A stretch of 34,632 nucleotides of DNA from the NCBI GenBank assembly GCA_041920275.1, contig JAYRSE010000013.1, forward strand, positions 1 to 34,632. The letters run 5' to 3'. The position numbers and the translations under genes were made by a program. The DNA is from UBA12088 sp041920275 (GTDB lineage Bacteria; Patescibacteriota; Minisyncoccia; Phycocordibacterales; UBA12088). This document shows positions 30,550-34,632 of the stretch, piece by piece (position 1 is the first letter of the stretch; each line of letters begins with the position of its first letter). The notes beneath the pieces are model-generated. The model did no database searches. It was not told the origin of the DNA and saw nothing but the letters and a program-made list of their open reading frames with translations.

Positions 30550-30671
30550 AAGCAAAATTGTTCGCTTTGCTCCAATTTTACTAAGTGCTTCCTCCCTGGA
30601 CTCGGTTGTCCCGTGCCCTTGGAATTGGGCACGGGACATACCTCCGTCTCGCACAGCGGTACGAGTGCAAA
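30550..30671. repeat. 122-bp repeat, copy B
   Basis: It contains a perfect 12-bp hairpin, TGTCCCGTGCCC/GGGCACGGGACA (30607-30618 and 30627-30638), and a second possible stem CACTAAGCAAAATTG/CAATTTTACTAAGTG (13 of 15 pairs). A third, more diverged piece lies at about 30466-30520 (CTCGGCACATGCCTCCGCC and on). Confidence 0.85.
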
Positions 30672-30684
30672 GCAGTTTGCACTC

Positions 30685-30728
30685 TACGAAGAACAAAACC
30701 GGGCAATTTCCCGGTTTTGTTCTTCGTA
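30685..30728. terminator. Terminator hairpin downstream of tRNA-Arg(TCG)
   Basis: Perfect 19-bp arms (30685-30703 and 30710-30728) with a 6-nt loop. It includes AACAAAACCGGG/CCCGGTTTTGTT and lies 6 nt from the tRNA 3' end. Confidence 0.8.
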
Positions 30729-30734
30729 CCGCTG

Positions 30735-30806
30735 TGCGCCCGGCAGGACTCGAACCCACAATAACTGATCCGAAGTCAGTTGTGATATCCATTTCACCAC
30801 GGGCGC
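30735..30806 (-). tRNA. tRNA-Arg (anticodon TCG)
   Basis: On the minus strand: acceptor GCGCCCG/CGGGCGC, D stem GTGA/TCAC, anticodon stem ACTGA/TCAGT with loop CTTCGGA (anticodon TCG, reading CGA), T arm GTGGG-TTCGAGT-CCTGC, and discriminator A (30735). No CCA is encoded. Many bacteria read CGA with an ACG anticodon instead. Confidence 0.95.
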
Positions 30807-30844
30807 AATGGGTGCATTGTATAGTAAAAAACATCAAAATGCGA

Positions 30845-30850
30845 TAGTAT
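30845..30850 (+). promoter_or_regulatory. -10 element of the CCA-adding enzyme gene
   Basis: TAGTAT ends 6 nt before the ATG at 30857. It lies between the divergent tRNA-Arg gene and this gene. Confidence 0.5.
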
Positions 30851-30856
30851 GGCGCC

Positions 30857-32326
30857 ATGTCAACCACATACAACATCCCTCAGGAAGTAGCACAAGTCAC
30901 CGATACGCTAAAGAGCGCCGGTTTTGAAGCGTATTTAGTCGGCGGATGCGTCCGCGACCTTGTCGTTGGTCGTGCACCGAAAGATTGGGACGTCACCACC
31001 AATGCGCATCCCGATCAAATTCAGGCACTTTTTGATGAAACATACTACAACAACGAATTCGGCACCGTGGGCGTGGTGAACGAATGTACAGAACCCTCAC
31101 TCAAGGTGGTGGAAGTCACCCCCTACCGCACTGAAGGACACTACACCGATAAAAGACGTCCGGACCACGTGGTCTTCGGTGTAACACTCGAGGAGGACCT
31201 GGCTCGCCGCGATTTCACCGTGAATGCCATCGCGTTGGACCACTCTAACAGACATTTGGTCGATCCATTTAAAGGACACGCCGATCTGGATGCAAAAATG
31301 CTACGTGCGGTGGGTGATCCGAGCGAACGATTTCGTGAGGACGCGCTCCGTATGCTTCGTGCCGTGCGTCTCGGTGCAGAGCTTGGGTTCAGTATCGAGC
31401 AGGAAACGTATCGAGCACTCTCGGAACACGCCTCGCTTCTTGCACACATCAGCAAAGAACGTATCCGTGATGAGCTTGTGCGGATCATTATGTCTCCTTA
31501 CCCCATGGAAGCACTGTTACACATGAAACAGACGGGACTCCTGCGGTATGTATTGCCCGACCTGGAGCGTGGGATTGGCGTAGAACAAAATCAAGCGCAT
31601 AGTTACCACGTCTTCGAACATCTCTTGCGTGCACTTCAACACGCGGCAGACAAACAATTCCCGCTTGAGGTCCGCCTCGGGGCACTCTTTCACGACATCA
31701 GCAAACCGGAATGCAGGAGGAAGGGCGCGAACGGCGAGTGGACTTTCTATGGTCACGAGGTGGTTGGTTCACGTGTAACACGCAAAGCGCTTCAAGATCT
31801 GCGATTCCCAAAGGAAGTGGTTGATACCGTCGTAACCCTCGTGCGTTGGCATATGTTCTTCAGTGACCCCGATCAGATCACGCTTTCGGCGGTACGTCGC
31901 ATGATCGTGAATGTGGGAGGTGAGAGCGGAATTTGGAAACTGCTAGATGTGCGAAAGTGTGACCGTATCGGAAGTGGTCGACCGAAAGAACAACCGTTCC
32001 GCTTCCGCAAATATGTCAGCATGGTCGAGGAAGCGCTCCGTGACCCGATCAGCGTGGCGTTGCTCAAGATCGACGGCCTCAAAGTGATGGAAGTTACACG
32101 GGAAACACCCGGGCCGAGGATCGGAAATATACTGAACGCACTCCTTGAAGAGGTTTTGGATGATCCGACCAAAAACACCGCTGAGTATCTGGAACGACGT
32201 TCGGTTGAAATTGCAGGATTCCCGGACGACGAGCTTGTTGAACTTGGCAGCAGAGGGAAAGATCGAAAGATAAGTGAGGACGCCAAGGAAGTGCAAGCGC
32301 TGCGTACAAAGAACCGTGTTTCGTAG
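30857..32326 (+). CDS. cca: CCA tRNA nucleotidyltransferase with HD domain
   Basis: This 489-aa class II nucleotidyltransferase adds CCA to tRNA 3' ends. The N-terminal head has LVGGCVRDLVVGRAPKDWDVTT with metal-binding Asp43 and Asp45, then the RRDFTVNAIA block (motif B) and the DRxxEDALRMLRAVR-like SERFREDALRMLRAVRLGAELGF (motifs C/D). An HD domain follows with FHDISKP (His279-Asp280), seen in many bacterial versions as a 2',3'-cyclic phosphodiesterase/phosphatase. A helical C-terminal body completes it. The start at 30857 is 6 nt after TAGTAT. All four tRNAs in this window need CCA added, which fits. A poly(A) polymerase role is less likely. Confidence 0.93.
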   Translation: MSTTYNIPQEVAQVTDTLKSAGFEAYLVGGCVRDLVVGRAPKDWDVTTNAHPDQIQALFDETYYNNEFGTVGVVNECTEPSLKVVEVTPYRTEGHYTDKRRPDHVVFGVTLEEDLARRDFTVNAIALDHSNRHLVDPFKGHADLDAKMLRAVGDPSERFREDALRMLRAVRLGAELGFSIEQETYRALSEHASLLAHISKERIRDELVRIIMSPYPMEALLHMKQTGLLRYVLPDLERGIGVEQNQAHSYHVFEHLLRALQHAADKQFPLEVRLGALFHDISKPECRRKGANGEWTFYGHEVVGSRVTRKALQDLRFPKEVVDTVVTLVRWHMFFSDPDQITLSAVRRMIVNVGGESGIWKLLDVRKCDRIGSGRPKEQPFRFRKYVSMVEEALRDPISVALLKIDGLKVMEVTRETPGPRIGNILNALLEEVLDDPTKNTAEYLERRSVEIAGFPDDELVELGSRGKDRKISEDAKEVQALRTKNRVS

Positions 32327-32331
32327 CGAAT

Positions 32332-32345
32332 GTTACACGTGTAAC
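32332..32345. repeat. 14-bp perfect palindrome after cca
   Basis: GTTACACGTGTAAC lies 6 bp after the cca stop codon. It could be a protein-binding site or chance. Confidence 0.5.
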
Positions 32346-32594
32346 CGCAAGGAACGATATTGTCGATATTTTCGTCGTTTGTTCTGCACTCTGTCTAACA
32401 TCACATTAGCGATCGTGCAATGATGGGGACATGCTGATGGGGATCCTGACACGTACGTAGTACCTGACTCGACACCACGCCGAACCCCTTTGATATCACT
32501 TCGGGAACAGCTACCCTTACTTTGTTTCTAGGGAGATATGCCGACTTTGTATGAAATTGTACCATGCAATTTGACTTCTCTGATTCGGGTAGCG

Positions 32595-32618
32595 AAAAAC
32601 GCCGTCTTCGGCGTTTTT
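32595..32618. terminator. Intrinsic terminator
   Basis: AAAAACGCCG-TCTT-CGGCGTTTTT, a perfect 10-bp stem with a T tract on both strands, about 270 nt after the cca stop. No gene is recognised between them. Confidence 0.8.
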
Positions 32619-32964
32619 GAATAAAAAAAAGCCACCTGCTTTTCCTGTGGTAGACCGCGTGACCGCTCAATGCTTCTTTTCTACTTGCTTTATTGAGCGC
32701 TCACTACGGCCTATCAGAGGGCAATAGGGAGGGTGGAGATCCTACGTATTGCGGCTGGGTGGCTTTGTGCTGGGAGGGGCTGCTACTGTATTCAATTGTG
32801 TTCGGTGCTTTTGGATCCACTACTTGTTCTGTCGTTCGTTTTGTAGGAGTGTCGCTTGTACAAAGTATATGTAGGTGAAGACATCTACACTTGAACTCCA
32901 TCACGTTCGTACGATCCTCGTGCTCCGTTAAAGAACAATTCACCAAAGAACAGATTCCGGGAAA

Positions 32965-33011
32965 GGATGGTGCGTACCGACCGCGAGTATCGTACCCGGT
33001 ACGCACCATCC
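32965..33011. repeat. 14-bp inverted repeat with a 19-nt loop
   Basis: GGATGGTGCGTACC (32965-32978) and GGTACGCACCATCC (32998-33011) are perfectly complementary. The pairing extends imperfectly outward through ATTCC/GGAAT. Confidence 0.75.
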
Positions 33012-33100
33012 CTTCCTGTGGAATCACCATCACGCTATATGTATCCGTACATAAGTATATCGCATGTAAAGGACGTGTAAAGGACATTTACACAGGCATC

Positions 33101-33109
33101 TGTGGATAA
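33101..33109 (-). promoter_or_regulatory. Perfect DnaA-box match (TTATCCACA on the minus strand)
   Basis: TGTGGATAA on the plus strand. It lies in the longest structured non-coding stretch of the window. Confidence 0.4.
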
Positions 33110-33158
33110 CTGTCTTTTTGATCATTGCGGCAGCACTCTTCACTCTTTCGAGCAAGTA

Positions 33159-33187
33159 TTGGCAGTGTTCACGAGGCACGGTATAGT
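33159..33187 (+). promoter_or_regulatory. Promoter of the small basic protein
   Basis: TTGGCA (33159-33164), a 17-bp spacer and TATAGT (33182-33187). The predicted start is near 33194. Confidence 0.65.
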
Positions 33188-33221
33188 GGAGAGAGGTACT
33201 TCCCAACGAGTGGTGCATGAA

Positions 33222-33467
33222 ATGAATAAAGATATTCCTTCGAGTGCGTGCAACGCGGCGCGAGCTTTTCAAAAAAGCACACGGGGTGCGCGGGCAAGGG
33301 AAGCACTTGCCCGCGAGATATGGAATCTTGAGTTTCGACTCTTGCAGTGGATTTCCGAATCTACAACCATGGAGGGCGATCTCGCGCGGTCGATGCTGGC
33401 CGTCGAGACCTTGCGAAAATTTGCGCAATCGGCGACAAAATTCCCTCGCCGCCGCAAGCGCACTTAA
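33222..33467 (+). CDS. Small basic helical protein (81 aa)
   Basis: The family is not recognised. The ATG at 33222 lies about 28 nt after the predicted transcription start; no SD is clear, and in-frame GTG codons at 33210 and 33213 are alternatives. The protein is helical (AREALAREIWNLEFRLLQWI) with a basic tail (KFPRRRKRT) that could bind nucleic acid. A promoter in front and a hairpin behind (33484-33502) support it. The open frame extends up to 33102, but that part precedes the promoter. Confidence 0.5.
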   Translation: MNKDIPSSACNAARAFQKSTRGARAREALAREIWNLEFRLLQWISESTTMEGDLARSMLAVETLRKFAQSATKFPRRRKRT

Positions 33468-33483
33468 TATGATGTATATCGCT

Positions 33484-33502
33484 GACGCCCGTTTCGGGCG
33501 TC
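33484..33502. terminator. Hairpin between the small basic gene and xth
   Basis: GACGCCCG-TTT-CGGGCGTC. The T tract is weak. It lies between convergent genes. Confidence 0.6.
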
Positions 33503-33528
33503 TTACCATACAAGCGTATGCTTGCGCA

Positions 33529-34296
33529 TTACACAAGATCGAGACTGATAGGGCAATGATCGGAACCCATGATGTCGGCATGGACCATGGCATTTTTGAT
33601 GTGTGGCAAGAGATTTGGAGAGGCGAAGAGGTAGTCGATGCGCCAACCGACGTTGCGGTCGCGAGCTCGTGTTTTCATGTCCCAGTACGTATACGCACCC
33701 GCCTTGGATGGGTACCGATTCCGAAACGTATCAACCCAGCCGAGCGCTTCGACCTCGTCGAGCCATGCGCGCTCAACGGGCAAAAAGCCCGTATTCTCTT
33801 GATTTTCGCGGGGTCGCGCGAGATCTATCTCTTCATGTGCGGTATTCACATCACCGCCCCACACCACCGGATTTTTAACGCGCAAACTCTCAACGTACTC
33901 GAGAAACGCTTCGTAATACTCGAGCTTGAACCGCAAACGCTCCGGCCCTTGGCCCCCGTTGGGGAAGTAGATGTTGGATACGATGAGGTCATCGTAAAAC
34001 GCCGTGACCATGCGCCCTTCGCGGTCGAAACGCTCCACTCCCATGCCGTAGGTCACCTCCACCGGTTCGCGCTTGGTATAGATCGCCGTACCACTATACC
34101 CACCCTTGCTCGCATGGGTATCAAAAAATGACCGGTATGAAGGAATGTTTCGCACCGTATCCGGCAACTGGTCCGGGTGGGCTTTCGTTTCTTGGAGCAG
34201 CAACACATCGGGTCGAAGCTCCATGAACATGGGGTAGAGGAGCTCTTTCTTTGCGACGGCTCGTAGGCCGTTCACGTTCCATGATACGATACGCAT
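33529..34296 (-). CDS. xth: Exodeoxyribonuclease III (AP endonuclease family)
   Basis: This 255-aa member of the exonuclease III/EEP family repairs abasic sites and removes 3' blocks. The N terminus MRIVSWNVNGLRAV carries Asn7, LLLQETKAH gives the metal ligand Glu36, and GGYSGTAIYTK follows. Later marks are DLIVSNIYFPNGG, VVWGGDVNTAHEEIDL (catalytic Asp and Asn), RNVGWRIDYLFAS and the C-terminal GSDHCPISLDL with the active-site Asp-His. The length is standard and all key residues are present. I start it at the ATG at 34296; the frame continues upstream in an unlikely sequence. A TATACT lies 19 nt above the ATG, giving a leader of about 12 nt. Confidence 0.96.
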   Translation of the reverse strand: MRIVSWNVNGLRAVAKKELLYPMFMELRPDVLLLQETKAHPDQLPDTVRNIPSYRSFFDTHASKGGYSGTAIYTKREPVEVTYGMGVERFDREGRMVTAFYDDLIVSNIYFPNGGQGPERLRFKLEYYEAFLEYVESLRVKNPVVWGGDVNTAHEEIDLARPRENQENTGFLPVERAWLDEVEALGWVDTFRNRYPSKAGAYTYWDMKTRARDRNVGWRIDYLFASPNLLPHIKNAMVHADIMGSDHCPISLDLV

Positions 34297-34511
34297 ATTC
34301 AATGTTGTGGACCATAGTATACCACTGGGGGTTGGTACGCGCAGGATTGCCGCTATGGCGAAGCATCGGACAGAGCAAGAGCCACTACGATCGCACGGTA
34401 ATGTTGTGTGGCGTACGTGCGTGTTGCTACAACATGTCGCTACAATATTGACTTTGGCAAATTTTGTAGTATCTTCTGCGAAGAACATACTTGCCTCCCC
34501 GCACCACCCAA

Positions 34512-34632
34512 CTAGGACACCTCACTGTGGATAACGAATAATTCACTGGCCCGATAATAGTTCAGACACTGACGAGGAATGTCGTTCAGATAGGACTCTA
34601 TCGAACGAAGCTCGCCGTCAGATACCGTGGCA
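34512..34632 (-). CDS. Possible C-terminal part of a gene cut by the window edge
   Basis: From 34631 down to the stop at 34512 one minus-strand frame is open for 39 codons and reads ATVSDGELRSIESYLNDIPR, then QCLNYYRASELFVIHSEVS. The composition looks protein-like, but the stretch is short and no family is recognised. It could be chance. Confidence 0.3.
   Translation of the reverse strand, partial: ATVSDGELRSIESYLNDIPRQCLNYYRASELFVIHSEVS
34526..34534 (-). promoter_or_regulatory. Perfect DnaA-box match
   Basis: TGTGGATAA on the plus strand. It lies inside the possible partial gene at the right edge, so it may be coincidental. Confidence 0.25.

Larger units (their letters stand above)
32619..33158. 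other. Non-coding stretch with hairpins and a DnaA-box match
   Basis: No convincing gene is seen. Structures present are CGCTCAAT/ATTGAGCG (about 32667-32700), a G-rich run around 32725-32790, the inverted repeat at 32965-33011, the small palindrome TATGTA-TCCG-TACATA (about 33037-33052), a GTAAAGGAC direct repeat (about 33066-33086) and TGTGGATAA (33101-33109). A structured RNA or a control region is possible. Confidence 0.5.

Noticed and set aside
30433..30876. Minus-strand frames across the 122-bp repeats giving similar peptides (SRAQFQGHG and CRAQFQGHG)
   Set aside because: The differences between copies fall mostly on amino-acid-changing positions, one frame runs through tRNA-Arg, and the SD-like GGAGG is only 1 nt from the ATG. 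Similarity follows from the DNA repeat, not from coding.
32401..32878. Short frames on both strands after cca
   Set aside because: They have no start signals, cross the strong terminator at 32595-32618 and have unnatural composition.
27091..33079. 13-bp TAAAGGACGTGTA shared near two DnaA-box matches
   Set aside because: In about 35 kb many 13-mers recur by chance, and the order relative to the box is reversed between the two places.
1..34632. CRISPR array or cas genes, restriction-modification, phage structural genes
   Set aside because: No regularly spaced short repeats and no proteins with such motifs were seen.

Overview
This window looks like a piece of a Patescibacteria (Candidate Phyla Radiation, probably Parcubacteria-like) chromosome. 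That is an inference from gene content: a DUF5667-like protein next to an ECF sigma factor, RNase Y, a CCA-adding enzyme alongside four tRNA genes that all lack an encoded CCA end, many very small proteins, a membrane protease whose N-terminal helical domain is typical of this group, and an IS481-like transposase. No rRNA, ribosomal-protein cluster or biosynthetic operon is present. Most genes stand alone with their own promoter and hairpin terminator, on alternating strands.

Layout. 1-936 is an IS481-like element that reaches the window edge. 956-1678 is a YdcF-like gene. 1916-3790 is a membrane-anchored trypsin-like protease. 3866-6139 holds small membrane proteins, a 53-aa SD-led protein and a HAD phosphatase. 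6376-7503 is rarA, 7731-9002 creD, and 9290 tRNA-Arg(CCG). 9531-13138 holds a small acidic protein, an MgtA-like P-type ATPase and a nitroreductase. 13204-17348 is a sensor region: a Cys-rich small membrane protein, a histidine kinase, and a large repeat-containing surface protein whose stop overlaps the kinase start. 17430-18384 is an ECF-S-like membrane protein and HU. 19221-21525 is a zinc-ribbon membrane protein and RNase Y. 21832-24699 is an acidic micro-protein, the DUF5667-like protein and its ECF sigma factor. 24899-27519 holds tRNA-Pro(TGG) with a degenerate half copy, a methyltransferase, a GNAT, YraN and tRNA-Gly(GCC) within a nest of palindromes. 27712-30000 holds a 41-aa protein, a TrmB-like regulator, a CYTH protein and a frameshifted HELGH protein. 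30171-30806 holds two copies of a 122-bp repeat and tRNA-Arg(TCG). 30857-34296 holds the CCA-adding enzyme, a non-coding stretch with a DnaA-box match, a small basic protein and exonuclease III.

Two initiation styles stand out. About ten larger genes have a sigma70-type -10 hexamer ending only 6-9 nt before the start codon and no Shine-Dalgarno sequence, which predicts leaderless or near-leaderless mRNAs. A second set, mostly small proteins, has a good SD (GGAGG/GGGAGGA-like). The most system-like findings are the translationally coupled surface-protein/histidine-kinase pair, the ECF sigma/DUF5667 pair carrying an 18-bp motif repeated near RNase Y, and the 122-bp structured repeat upstream of a tRNA. 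All functional statements rest on motif reading alone; no database search was possible.
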